Assembly (NCBI GenBank): GCA_029204225.1
Contig: CM055102.1
Span: forward strand, 43,092,744-43,156,743
Source: Diphasiastrum complanatum
Lineage: Eukaryota > Streptophyta > Lycopodiopsida > Lycopodiales > Lycopodiaceae
Direction of reading: 5' to 3'
DNA length: 64,000 nt
The notes below the pieces were generated by a model. The model was not told where the DNA came from, did no database searches, and saw only the letters and a list, made by a program, of their open reading frames with translations. Positions 1 to 9,930 of the stretch are shown one piece after another. Each line of letters begins with the position of its first letter. Positions within the stretch are counted from its first letter, which is position 1. Both the position numbers and the translations under genes were made by a program.

Positions 1-59
1 TTAGTCTTTGAAAACTCATTATACTGAACAGCAAAGCCTACAGAATTCGTAGCAGGGTC

Positions 60-1322
60 TTGTTGGCCAACAAGGAGGCTTCACACAAATTTTTGGAATC
101 TTCGGAGGCAGTGGCTGGATCTTTACCTGTCAATATGGTTCCTCAAGAATCTTCTCATCCTTTGCAACTCCCGGATTTCAATCCTCTTGCTCGACGTGGA
201 GAAAAGAGACTTGCTTCTCCTTCAGAGCATCCTTCTAGTGCTTCCCCTTCATGCGCGCGTCATGAAGCCCACCGTGATGTTGCGGATTCCTTGCTTGTTT
301 CCTCTAGCCAGGTGGTGCCATACTGTCCGCCCCATCTTCGCCACCAGCTTTCTTCCTCTCTTTCAGTTTCTCAGCTTTCTCCTTCTTCCTCTTCTCGCCT
401 CCGTGTTCCATGTGCAGGCTGTGGTCGCCTTTATGTGCAAGGTGCCGGTCTTACTTGCCATCATAATGCTTGCTCTGCTTTTTGTCAACAGCTCGCATTA
501 ACCAATGTCGACCTTGCACCTCATCCTACTCCCACTTCGCCACTTGACTCGGCTTGGACCAGGATTCGCTCCCTTGATATTTTGTCTGCTTTTCACTTGG
601 GTTTTCCTCGTCCTCGTCTTTATGCACACATTCCCTTTGCCTTGCGCTTAGATGTCCCGAGAGCTTTGTCCTTACCTTTGTCTCATCTGGCTTCCAACCC
701 TTCTAATGTTGCAACTTGGCATGCCTTTTTGCTTTTTCCTCTCTGGTGTTTGCCTCTGCCTCCTCGGGGTGGCGATGCTGGTCATAGGGAAACTCGCAAC
801 ATGATTCGTCGCTTTATGTCAGGAGATTGGGAAAATCTGCAAGAAGAGCATTTTCTTCACTGTCATGCGCTTGCTGCTCAGTGGGATTCGACTTCGGATG
901 GTGTTTCTATACCCCCTGTTCATCGTCGGTTGCGTAGCTGTGTTTTACTTGGGCAAGTGGGTGAGTATTCTTGTGCAGCTCATGCTCTAGCTCCTACAAG
1001 TCCAGCTACTCCTTCTGCTGCCACCCTTCAGGCTTTGGAGCTTCTTCATCCACCGACAAATGACTCCCTTCCCTCTTTTGTTGAGGACTTTGAACCTGAT
1101 TCCGATTTGCAACTCTCAGAATCTCATTTTCTTAATGCTTTTCTACACAACCCTCATCTGTCAACTGGGGGTCCTTCTGGTATGGTTTTCGAGCATTTTC
1201 GTGACTGTTTTTCTCCTGATGACTCTGCTAGCGGGTTTGGTTTGCTCTTCCGTAGCATGTGGCCGTATTTCTCTTTCTATTGCTCGTATTCTTGGTGCTG
1301 CTCGTTTGATATCCTTGGATAA
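60..1322 (+). pseudogene. R2-like non-LTR retrotransposon, N-terminal part
   Basis: A 420-codon open frame without a credible ATG at its start (it begins TTG), so it is probably 5'-truncated or frameshifted. Residues about 118-138 form a CAGC...HHNAC zinc finger with spacing C-x2-C-x12-H-x3-C, like the N-terminal finger of R2-type elements. Residues about 365-385 (GGPSGMVFEHFRDC) resemble the segment that opens the reverse transcriptase domain in this group. The last 25 or so codons are out of frame: the correct frame continues from about 1250 in the next entry. These elements copy their RNA into nicked chromosomal DNA. The family call is from motif recognition, not a search. The copy is dead because of frameshifts and the deletion described in the next entry. 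Confidence 0.6.
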
Positions 1323-2170
1323 GCGTGCTGGTGGAGTGCGTCCCATTGCTATTGGAGAGGTTTTATACAGATTGGTTTCTAGGGATCTTGGTTTTTAGCT
1401 TCGTGATAGTTTTCATGACCACCTATTTCCTCATCAGTTTGGTTGTGCTACTCCTGGCGGTTGTGAGACAGTCATACATGCTTTGCGTGCTACCTTGGAT
1501 CTTTCGATAATACTTTATTAGATATTCTGGGTCGCTTGATGGGTTCAGAATCCTTTCGTATTCCCAATGGTCAGTTCGTTAAGCGACAAGTCTCTCTTCC
1601 CACTTTGTCCGGAGGTGTTGGTCTTTCTCGCACAGCTTCTATTGCTCCAGCTGCTTTTATGGGAAGTTGGTGTTGCCTCTGCACTTATCTCTCGGTTTCA
1701 GCAGGACAACAAGCCCATTCTTCTTGATTCAGTAGCTCATGTGAAAACTGGCATTCTTCCAACAACATCTTCGTGCGGCCAAGGATCTCATCCCTGCACC
1801 TGTGCAAGCTTTTTTGTCTCCCTTTGAGACTTTGATTAGCCATCAGCGTGCTCATTTTCATAAGTATCTTTTGGAGTGCTTCCACTCACATGATTTCACT
1901 CAGCTTCTCAGTGATTCACCTTCCGATGAGACTCGGGCTTGCCTTTTGTCTTGTGCAGGCCCGGGTGCTAGTGCTTGGCTTGTTGTGCGCCCTGTTGTTC
2001 CACACTTGTGCCTTTCTTCAGAGCTGTTTCTCACCGCTCTTTGGGTTAGGTTGGGTCTCCCTCATCTAGTGCTGGTAGGTTTGACAAAATGTTCTTGTGG
2101 TCACCCTGTTGATCCTATTGGCACTCATCTCTTGTGTTGCCCTTCTGGCGGAGAGCGCACTACGACTCAT
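1251..2170 (+). pseudogene. R2-like non-LTR retrotransposon, broken RT and CCHC region
   Basis: Continues the preceding element in other frames. At 1300-1395 one frame reads SLDKRAGGVRPIAIGEVL, an RT signature, followed by an in-frame TAG at 1396. The same frame then reads FGCATPGGCETVIHALRAT (about 1437-1495). Right after this, near 1505, the sequence jumps to LLDILGRLMGSE. The palm segment that should hold the conserved aspartates and the YADD-type motif is absent, so the catalytic core has been deleted. Residues at about 2088-2140 (CSCGHPVDPIGTHLLCC) match the C-x1-C...H-x3-C knuckle that precedes the endonuclease in RLE elements. Homology stops at about 2170, where gypsy gag sequence begins. 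The endonuclease half is missing here, but a related half lies at 12547-13203. Confidence 0.6.
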
Positions 2171-3372
2171 GATTCAGATTTGTCATATCTCCCTCAATTT
2201 TCAACCAAATTGGCTTAGATTCAAGCTAAGATGAGATCTAGCCGGACTACCACGAAGCATCAGAAGAAAATTGAAACGACAGGAGCAGTACGCTACTCTG
2301 CAAGAAGCTATGGAAGGCCATCAGGGAAGAGGATGAGAGATCCGACGAATATCCATCCACCCATACTCCTACTCCCTCGATAGCATCATCGTCATCAGCC
2401 GCATCCGCTCTGTCCACTGAACTATTGTTGGATCAAATGACAAAATTACACAAACAACAGATGGAGCAACTTATGACGTAGTTTGATCAGAAACTGAAAG
2501 CCTTACAAGGAGCTGTAGCAGCAACGCCACATCAACCAAAACCAAACCAACTATAGTATCCACGACAAGAAAATGTATGGTGTTCAGTATGCACACAAAA
2601 CCATACAGCGAACGAGTGTCCAATCCTAAAGCAAAATCTGAGACTGACACATAGATTTTGCCATTTGTGCAATGCTACATCGCATGATACAGCATTTTGC
2701 TCGTTTAACCCCCGCTTGTTCAACAGAAGAGAAGTCCCTATCAGACTTCTTATCCATATCATCAAGGGGCACCAAACGCGGCATCGAGGTATGGCGCACC
2801 GAATCAGCAACAACGTATGTATGGCCTTACCTGCACCACCAGGGCCAGCCAATCAACAAGTGGCCCATGTAAACCTGACAGCAGCAGAACCAGAGATGCA
2901 AGTACCACCTCAACCTGAGCAATAGCAATGGTATGGACCAGAGGATCCATTTATGGATCCTGTCATAAATGAATATTTTGCGTCCTATGCAGCTCAAACT
3001 CAGCGTCAAGGCAGAAGAAATTACGGCAACTATGGATGCGACGAAGGACATAGGATTGCGGAATGTCCTTATAAGGGACAACATACATCCTTCTACCGAG
3101 AATGTGGTTATGGACACTGCTTCAAGAATTGTCCATTGAGACCTGGAACCAGTGCACCACTAAACTTCATTGTAATACAACAGCCAGCAGTTCCAGCGGG
3201 GATGCCACCGGAAGGGCAACAATTCCATGCTCATGTGTTAGTCGTTACGCTAGCACAGAAGAGGAAGGAAGTGGCTCCCTCACCAGCACCATCGGTCACT
3301 GATGACCAACCCTCAAGTTCAATGCCATATCCGAATGTGAGGGAAGAGAGAAGACAGTACCAGAAAATATGA
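2171..3372 (+). pseudogene. Ty3/gypsy gag, C-terminal half, with three zinc knuckles
   Basis: Begins abruptly inside gag. A weak frame at 2285-2345 (YATLQEAM...REEDERSDE) aligns with YTSLKLAM...KEEDEGSD of the gag at 59495-60845. A coiled-coil-like stretch (TKLHKQQMEQLM) precedes three zinc knuckles: CSVCTQNHTANEC, CHLCNATSHDTAFC, and a decayed third one (CGYGHCFKNC, first Cys lost). Two of the three have a Cx2Cx3Hx4C spacing, one residue shorter than the usual retroviral knuckle. Gag packages the element RNA in virus-like particles. In-frame stops occur near 2478, 2553 and 2923, so the protein is not made intact. The 5' end of gag and the LTR are missing because the fragment is fused to the R2-like element at about 2170. 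Confidence 0.65.
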
Positions 3373-4243
3373 CACTGGGTACAGAGAGCACAAGAGAGCA
3401 AGAAAGGGATGATCGTACGGAACCTCCAGCTGACGGTGAACGGGAACCGCAAACGGGCTCCACATTGCGCACTGATCAGAACGATCGGTTGCATCATCAT
3501 GGACCACCTTTTCACATGGTGGAGCCCGAGGAACCACGCACTGAAAGGATCATGATCTTATTGGCAAGCCGTGTTAGTTTACCTCTCGGGGAATTATTGA
3601 GGATTGCGCCACAAGCTAAAAGCCTTTTCGCTGAATGGGCCAAAACAAACGAGGAGTCAGTTGCGCCTGAGCCCATATATTGTACGGGCTATGAAGAAAC
3701 AAGTAACGTCCTCCACATCAGGACAACATGGGAAAGTGAGAAACACAACATCACCCTGCCAATCAAACACAAGAGATACGAGGACGAGGCAGCAGTAGTA
3801 GATGGAGGATCAGGAGTCAATATGATCTCCACTACTTTGTATGAAAAGTGGGTTTACAAGGTTTGAAGCCAGCACAATTTTCCATCAAGCTAGCGGATCA
3901 ATCCTGTGTAAAACCAAAGGGTGTGATTGCCAATATCCTTGTAAAAATAGTAGGCATGTAGTTTGTGATTACTTTTGTAGTCATGGATATACCTGAATCT
4001 CCAACTGCATATCGTGTTTTACTGGGAAGTCCATGGTTGAGAACTACACAAGTAGTTCACAACTGGAGTATGGAAAAATTCACCTTTGAGAACAGAGAGC
4101 AGGATGTAAAAGTTGATCCAACCACATGGGCTGTGAAACCTATTGCACCCAAAGTTGATGACGGATCATTCACAACAGATCACACGATTGATCTCCCAAG
4201 GCCAGCCAAGGTGGTCAGTATGATTCAGAGACGCATGTTGTGA
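3369..4243 (+). pseudogene. Ty3/gypsy aspartic protease region
   Basis: The frame at 3369-3866 ends in AAVVDGGSGVNMISTTLYE. Here the retropepsin active-site loop is D-G-G-S-G rather than the commoner D-T/S-G. I read this as lineage-typical rather than damaged, because the flanking hydrophobic residues and the following N are kept. A frameshift near 3850 moves the reading to a frame that continues the protease fold (LKPAQFSIKLADQS, then RVLLGSPWLRTTQVVHNW at 4015-4070). A stop at 3959 interrupts it. The protease would release gag and pol proteins. It lies between the gag knuckles and the RT start, in the normal Ty3/gypsy order. Confidence 0.6.
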
Positions 4244-4430
4244 GATGGACGGATGCATTAGCAATGATTGACTACCAGGCATGTCAATATGAATCAAATC
4301 TTGAACCCAGTACATCTTCACCCAACTGTTACACTATGGACACACCAATCACATTTGGGGTGAATATGATAAACGTAGCATGGCTATCAGTAGAACCTAT
4401 TGAGAACCCAGTGGACAATGATCTAGTCCC

Positions 4431-5337
4431 TTGGCAACAGCTCTAACTTATAGTAAGGAGATTGAGCTGACTGATGAGCAAGTCCTACACCACATGGACT
4501 TAGATCATTACAAAATCAAGAAAGTACCAGCTCAACCGCTTCAAAAGTCTGCTATGGCGAAGGTCTCAAGGATCGATCCACCAAAGGCACTTGCAAATAA
4601 GAAGAATCAGTTGAAACAATGTTGCAACCAGGTGATCCGATGGAGTGATCTACCTGAGGAGGCTATAGCTACAGTGGATGTTGATATTCGCAACCACAAG
4701 GCGAATGTCACGCCGATGAAAGACAACAAGAACGAATCCACCAAAATGACAAAAAAGACCAAAAAAAAAGTGTTGGATTTCTTAAATTCAATCAAGATAG
4801 ACTCAGATACAACATCATCCTCTACTTGGATGATAGAGAACCAAAAGATGACCAGTTGGGCCAAGATCAATATGCTAAAGGAGGAATCTCGACGAGCACC
4901 AATTCACGAGATGCCTGAAACCTTCAAGAATTATACCTTGGATGACGTGGCAATTATGATGCTGCAAGCCCTTCGAGAGCTGATCAAAATCAGGCACCAG
5001 CAGAACAAGTCTTCGCGGGACCTGCGCGAACACAGCCGATGAACCTTGCCGAGCCAGGCGAAGAAGAAAAGATAGTGCATGTGGGAGAACAATTAATGCC
5101 CACACAGTTCAAAGACTGCAATCATTGCTGGTGGAGTATAAAAATTGTTTTGCCTGGAGTTATAGTGATCTGAAGGGCATTCCACCAACAGTAGTCCAAC
5201 ACACCATACCCTTGGTGGATGGAGTAGTCCCCAAGGTGAGTCGTTACTACTGCTACAACCCAAACTATACGGAGCTGATCAAACAGGAGTTGTAGAAGTT
5301 GTTAGATGTGTCAGAAATGGTGAACTCTTGCATACTT
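4431..5337 (+). pseudogene. Ty3/gypsy protease-RT spacer and N-terminal reverse transcriptase
   Basis: A 203-codon hydrophilic frame (4431-5042) has no motif I recognise and sits where the protease-RT linker lies. After a frameshift, 5105-5325 reads CFAWSYSDLKGI followed by a conserved IPL and a YNPNY segment, the typical entry into plant Ty3/gypsy RT. The reading contains a TAG at about 5293 and is cut at 5337 by the start of a copia LTR, so the RT catalytic domain, RNase H and integrase are absent. The matching RT segment at 32575-33213 (CKYRHVFAWSYKDMKGI) belongs to the same group, on the other strand. Confidence 0.65.
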
Positions 5338-6084
5338 TGTTGCAGCACGAACACAAAGCGAAGGTCGAATGAGAACAATTCGCGACAGTCAACGTCCCTT
5401 GACTCAAAAGACGAACAATTCGCAAATCATTCATGAATCGTAAACACACCTCTAGGACCGCAAAACTACAAAAGAGACGAAGAGGAATCTTTTGCGCTGC
5501 CAGCTGGCAGCTCAACAGGCTTGGAGTCATAGACTTCACGCCCAACTGAAATGAATGGCAACGACGGAGACTAACTAATTAGTTGATTGGCGTTAACTAG
5601 TCTTGTGATTCTACGTTTAGCCATATTGTAAACTCCACACTGTGAAGGTATAAACGATCCTCTTTGGATCATAAAAAATATAATGAGAAAAAGATAATCT
5701 GAATAGAAAGATCTGTAAGAGACAGAGAGAGAGAGGTAGCGAGTAGAGCAGAAAGAAAAATACTAGAAACTATAGCTGTGCATGAAAGTCTGCCAACGAG
5801 TAGAACACAACGGAAGAGCAGAATATCATTCCGCCAACGAGCAAGACACTAAAGATCTTGCTTTAAAAACTAAACTGATAATACAGTCGCTCTATTTGCG
5901 TGCATCTCCCTGTCTTGTGCTATTATTTTGTCTTGATTGCTAGAATAGAATGTGTCCTGTGATGTGTAGTGGCATGTCTGGGATCCTGTAAACAACTTCC
6001 GCACAAAAAGAAAATTCAAAGACACAAAATTGTTTGCGAATAAGAAGATGAAGACGAAAAAGAAACAGCCTCGCTTCCGCGACA
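5338..6084 (+). repeat. Ty1/copia 5' LTR
   Basis: Starts TGTTGCAGC and ends CGCGACA directly before a Met-tRNA primer-binding site, which fixes the right boundary. A TATA-like GGTATAAACG lies near 5648. The left boundary is inferred from the TG and from the end of gypsy RT homology. No partner LTR was found in the window, so the element is truncated or rearranged on its right. Confidence 0.55.
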
Positions 6085-6097
6085 TGGTATCAGAGCC
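6085..6097 (+). other. Primer-binding site, initiator tRNA-Met type
   Basis: TGGTATCAGAGCC follows the LTR end with no gap. This is the standard plant Ty1/copia primer site complementary to the 3' end of initiator tRNA-Met. Confidence 0.8.
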
Positions 6098-6186
6098 CAC
6101 AGGTTATCACTACTGATATCCCAACAGTGATTCTTCCAAACAACACAATGTGGCTACAACAATCTAGACAAGAATAACAATCAGTC

Positions 6187-6412
6187 TTGATGGCGCAAAT
6201 TACAGAATCTGAAAATTCAAAATCAAAACGCTTCTGAAGGGCGAAGGCATCTGGTCGGTGACCGAACTCTCAGAGGTGCAGCCTCCAGAGGGAGACTCGA
6301 GGATAGCTGAATGGATCAGAAAAGATGAGCGTGCAATGGAGATCATCGTTTCATCCATAAATGAAGATCTACTCATGCAGATTGAAGATTGCGAAAGCAA
6401 CCATTTAGCAAA
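6187..6412 (+). pseudogene. Ty1/copia gag, N-terminal remnant
   Basis: One frame reads LDGANYRI, stop, KFKIKTLLKGEGIWSV. This is the usual N-terminus of copia gag, with the conserved Trp codon TGG changed to TGA. The frame then continues in register for about 50 codons (ERAMEIIVSSINEDLLMQIE). It lies about 100 bases after the primer site, as expected for gag. Beyond about 6412 the copia similarity ends and a different coding module begins. There is no zinc knuckle, protease or pol behind it. Confidence 0.6.
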
Positions 6413-6970
6413 ATCACAGTTTTTGAGAAAACTCTGGAATCAATTAGGAGTTACGTCGCCAGCCCTCGCCAGTTGCGGGTAGACCCTTATTATGTGCCAA
6501 TGCTGCGAAGACAAAAATGGAAAGATTTGGGACTGGCTATGGATAAAATCACCATCCATACGTCCAATTGGCCAATCATCCATCAGCCTTACAGTTGGAA
6601 CATTTCAGTGGACTTCCACCGGGCCTTACAAGCATATCAGAGAGAGTATGTCCACTCTCCGGATCCAACGGTGCGACAATCGGTGATGTTTGCAAAAGAT
6701 CTAACTCTGTTGGCGTCAGTGGCCACCAAATGGGACGATTGCCTTCCTACCCTGGCATTCGATCCAAATAAGCCGATGGCCTCAGAGCAAATAAAAGATC
6801 AGCTGCCGATTGTTCGACTGTATTTCTGTGCGGCTATGATGGGAGGCTCTTGGGAATCCCGCTTCACCTCATGGACAACTTCCAAGTGGATTGTCGGAGC
6901 CCACCGTTGTTTCCTGCCGCATAATTTGGATCTCAATACTGCATGCCTTGACTTTATGGAGAAGGTGTAG
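6413..6970 (+). pseudogene. Unrecognised coding module, copy 1
   Basis: A frame of about 186 codons ending at TAG 6968-6970. I do not recognise the family. Its first 75 or so codons (SIRSYVASPRQLRV..., DKITI..NWPIIH) are clearly homologous to the segment at 7815-7995, with about half of the residues identical over 44 positions. Nucleotide differences between the two often fall at third codon positions, so both descend from a translated sequence. The rest of the frame (LLASVATKWDDCLPTLAF, QLPIVRLYFCAAMMGG) has no visible domain or membrane signature. It is fused to copia gag at its left. It could be a gene fragment picked up by a retroelement or the gag of an unfamiliar element. Confidence 0.4.
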
Positions 6971-7069
6971 TATCATTTAATTAAAATTCGACGCAAAGCC
7001 AATAAAAGTCCCCAGTAACTGCATATTGCAGGTGTCGTGGGACCGCCACCAGTTTTGGTGGGGGATACT

Positions 7070-7751
7070 GTTGGAGGGTTTGCGGATTCCAAGGCAACCC
7101 TAACCCTAGTTAATAAGTGAGAGGGATTTGGCACCCTGTGTGTGTAAGTCCAACCCAATGATCACATAGTTATTTGATTAATTAGAATGTTAATAAAAGG
7201 ACTTTAGGCCTTTTTGCGGGACTTTTAATGTCGCAAGGGCCTAAATGTCAAGTTAGTGAATAAAGTTGGGTTTCCCTCTAATTTTGATGGTTCCCACACT
7301 TTTTTAAATTTGAATAAAAAGAGAGGCAAGACTGGACCAATAGGATTCAGAGGTCAGGGTCCTCCTCTCTACTATAAAAAAAGACCAACTCGAGTTGTTC
7401 CTCATGTTCATTTCCTCATTTCAATAAAGCATATTGGTTCTCTTTAGAAATGGATTGATGAATGTCCTTGTCTTTCCTCTCTTTTTCTCCATTTCTCATG
7501 CTTTCTTTGGATTTTGCTAATTGTTGGATTTGATCATTTTTGGGATTGCTATTTCTTATGCTTCTTGTGAGAGAGAAAGGGAGAGAGAGAAGAGTAACTT
7601 TCTATCATTGTTGTGAATTTAGGGTTAATGGAAGTAGGGTTAATGGATGTAGTGTTAATGCTTAGTGTTAATGGATGTTAGTGTTAGATCCTCCATTCAT
7701 GTTGAAATATGAACTATACTATCGCTCGCATGGGAACGAACCTTCGCGTGA
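7070..7751 (+). repeat. LTR-like repeat with promoter and poly(A) signals
   Basis: Preceded by a purine-rich GGTGGGGGATAC, as a polypurine tract would be, and begins TGTTGGAGGG. It holds a TATA box (CTACTATAAAAAAAG, about 7369) and AATAAA about 45 bases later (about 7420), the arrangement of an LTR promoter and R region. The right end (GCGTGACA, about 7751) is a guess based on the terminal CA. It is unlike the LTR at 5338-6084, so the two are not a pair. Confidence 0.4.
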
Positions 7752-7814
7752 CAACTAACTCCGTCTCTTTGATGCTAGATTGACTAGATCTTGGATTCAG
7801 GTTAGGCAAGGAAA

Positions 7815-7995
7815 GAAACCCACTACAAGCTTTTTGAAAGAGACCCTGCGGCCATCAGGGCCTATGTGACAAGTCCGCAACAACTACGAGTGAATGCGCA
7901 CTTCCTGCCATGCACACGACGATCCAAATGGGTGGAATGTGGCACCCCTTTGGACAAGATCACGATTCAAAATTTCAATTGGCCAAGAATCCATT
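7815..7995 (+). pseudogene. Unrecognised coding module, copy 2
   Basis: A short frame reads LFERDPAAIRAYVTSPQQL, then LPCTRRSKWVECG and DKITIQNFNWPRIHS, aligning with copy 1 at 6413-6640. It lies directly after the LTR-like repeat. Similarity ends at about 7990 and a stop follows at about 8022. The function is unknown. Copy 2 is not a simple tandem duplicate because the two are quite diverged. Confidence 0.4.
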
Positions 7996-8038
7996 CAGTT
8001 TTCTCACCCCCATATTCTTTGACTTAGAATTTGCTTTG

Positions 8039-8296
8039 CACACGAACACAGATCATGCTACACAATAACACAAACAGAAAACACTCTCCACAACAAGCTC
8101 ACATAGCAACTGTATTTCTCAAAATAAAATTACACTGTACATATAGTTGTTCACTCAGGCAACCCATGCATGACCGAGGTTGGCGATGGTGGGACGCGTG
8201 TCCCGTCGACTTGTCTTGTGGCGAGGCCAATTGATCCTTATCCACTGACAGAACCCACAATACTGTAGCACAGTGATTCTACTTTAATTCTAACTC
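8039..8296 (-). repeat. Remnant 3' LTR of the minus-strand copia element
   Basis: On the minus strand, just past the RNase H stop, the sequence reads CTTTAAGGGAGAGAG (polypurine tract) and then GTTAGAATTAAAGTAG. The body resembles a copia LTR, with ACTATATGTACAGTG near its middle. The far (left) boundary is uncertain, and no 5' LTR partner is visible right of 11975. Confidence 0.4.
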
Positions 8297-8349
8297 TCTC
8301 CCTTAAAGTAGAGTCAACCTTATATACAGTCATATACATAGCTTTAAAG

Positions 8350-9892
8350 TCAACAAACTTTAAGTACAGAAAGCTTTAATCTAAACTTATCAAACTTTTC
8401 TCCAACAAGTGGCTTAGTGAAAATATCAGCTAGTTGTTCTTCGGTGCTACAATGAACAACATGAATTTCATGACTCAACAGCCTCTCACGTATAAAGTGA
8501 TACTGAATCTCAATGTGTTTAGTTCTCGCATGGAACACTGGATTCTTTTCTAGCTAAATGCCACTCTGACTGTCGCTATGTAATATCGTGGGATTTTTCT
8601 GCTTCATGCCAACTTCTTCCAAGATTTGTCTCAACCATATAGCTTCTTGTGCTGCACTACACATTGCCTTATACTCTGCTTCTGTGGTGGAAAGAGCAAT
8701 TGTACTTTGCTTCTTACTAGACCAAGAAAAGCAACTACCACAAAACCGGAATACATACCCTGTGGTGGATCTACGATCATCATAGTCACCTCCCCAATCC
8801 GCATCCACATAGCCACACAACTCAGGTAAACCATCACGCTTCCTGTAAATCAAGCCATACTCTGAAGTGCCTTTCACATAATGCAAAATGCGTTTAGCTG
8901 TCTTCCAATGTGTTTCCGTAGGTGCTGTCATAAACTGGCTTACAATGCCAACAACATAGCATATATCTGGTCTAGTCGTGGTAAGGTAAATCAAACTCCC
9001 TACTAACTGCCTATTCAACGTAGCATCAAATGACTGTGACTCATCAAGCTTAGAAAGCCTTTTACCTGGTTCAATAGGAGTATTCACTGGTTTGCAATCC
9101 TGCAACCTAAACCTATGCAGCAACTCTTTGACATACTTCACCTGTGTTAAACCCACTTCGTGTCCTTTTTGCCACACCTCTACTCCAAGGCAATAATGCA
9201 TCAGGCTGAGATCTGTAATCTCAAATTGTTCCATGAGGTCTTTCTTGATCATGTCTATCATCTCTTGATTATTTCCCGTAATAATCAAGTCATCAACATA
9301 AAGAGCAATCAAAGCAACCATACCATCAAAGCATAAGACATATAGATTTGGATAAGAGTGTGTCCTTACCATCCCCTTTGAACGAAAGTAGGCATCAATC
9401 CTGCTATACCATGCATGTGGTGCCTGTTTAAGACCATAAAGTACTTTCTTCAAGCGACATACTTTATTTTCTTGTCCCTTCGCTACAAAGCCTTCAGCTT
9501 GATCCATGAACACCTCTTCTTCCAACTCACCATTCTAAAAAGCAGATTTCATATCCATCTGATGCAAAGGCCAACCAAAATGTGAAGCTAAAGCAACAAG
9601 TAGATGTAGAGTATTCCACTTACATACCGGCGCAAAGGTCTCCTCATAGTCGATGCCTTTACTTTGTGCATACCCTTTGATCACCAATCTTGCCTTGTGC
9701 TTTTCTATACTTCCATCTGCATGGTACTTAGTCCTGTATACCCATTTGCAACCAATGGGTTTCTTGCCAACTGTGGTTCTACTAAGTCCCATGTGTTATG
9801 CTTAGCAATTGACTCCATCTCCTCTCCCATGCCCTTGACCCAAAAGTCATCACCCTTTGCTTCACCAAAAGTCGAAGGTTTTTTGCTTTGAA
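8350..9892 (-). pseudogene. Ty1/copia pol: reverse transcriptase and RNase H
   Basis: Read on the minus strand. RT begins around 9890 (DFWVKGMGEEMESIAKHNTW), then CKWVYRTKYHADGSIEKHKA, FAPVCKWNTLHLLVALASHF and the catalytic ALYVDDLIITGNN (about 9268-9310). RNase H follows with ADWGGDYDDRRSTTGYVF, TEAEYKAM and HARTKHIEIQYHF, ending at the stop at 8350. The domain order and motifs are complete. Damage consists of a frameshift near 9792, a TAG replacing Leu in KSAF-NGELEEE (about 9532) and a TAG at about 8541 before LEKNPVFHAR. These enzymes turn element RNA into DNA in cytoplasmic particles. The copy cannot produce a functional polyprotein. Confidence 0.85.
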
Positions 9893-9930
9893 TAATACTA
9901 GATAAGAGGGCATAATTTATTTCATACCTC

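Noticed and set aside
5338-7751. The two LTR-like repeats as a 5'/3' pair of one element
   Set aside because: Their ends and bodies are unlike each other (TGTTGCAGCACG against TGTTGGAGGGTT), so they belong to different families.
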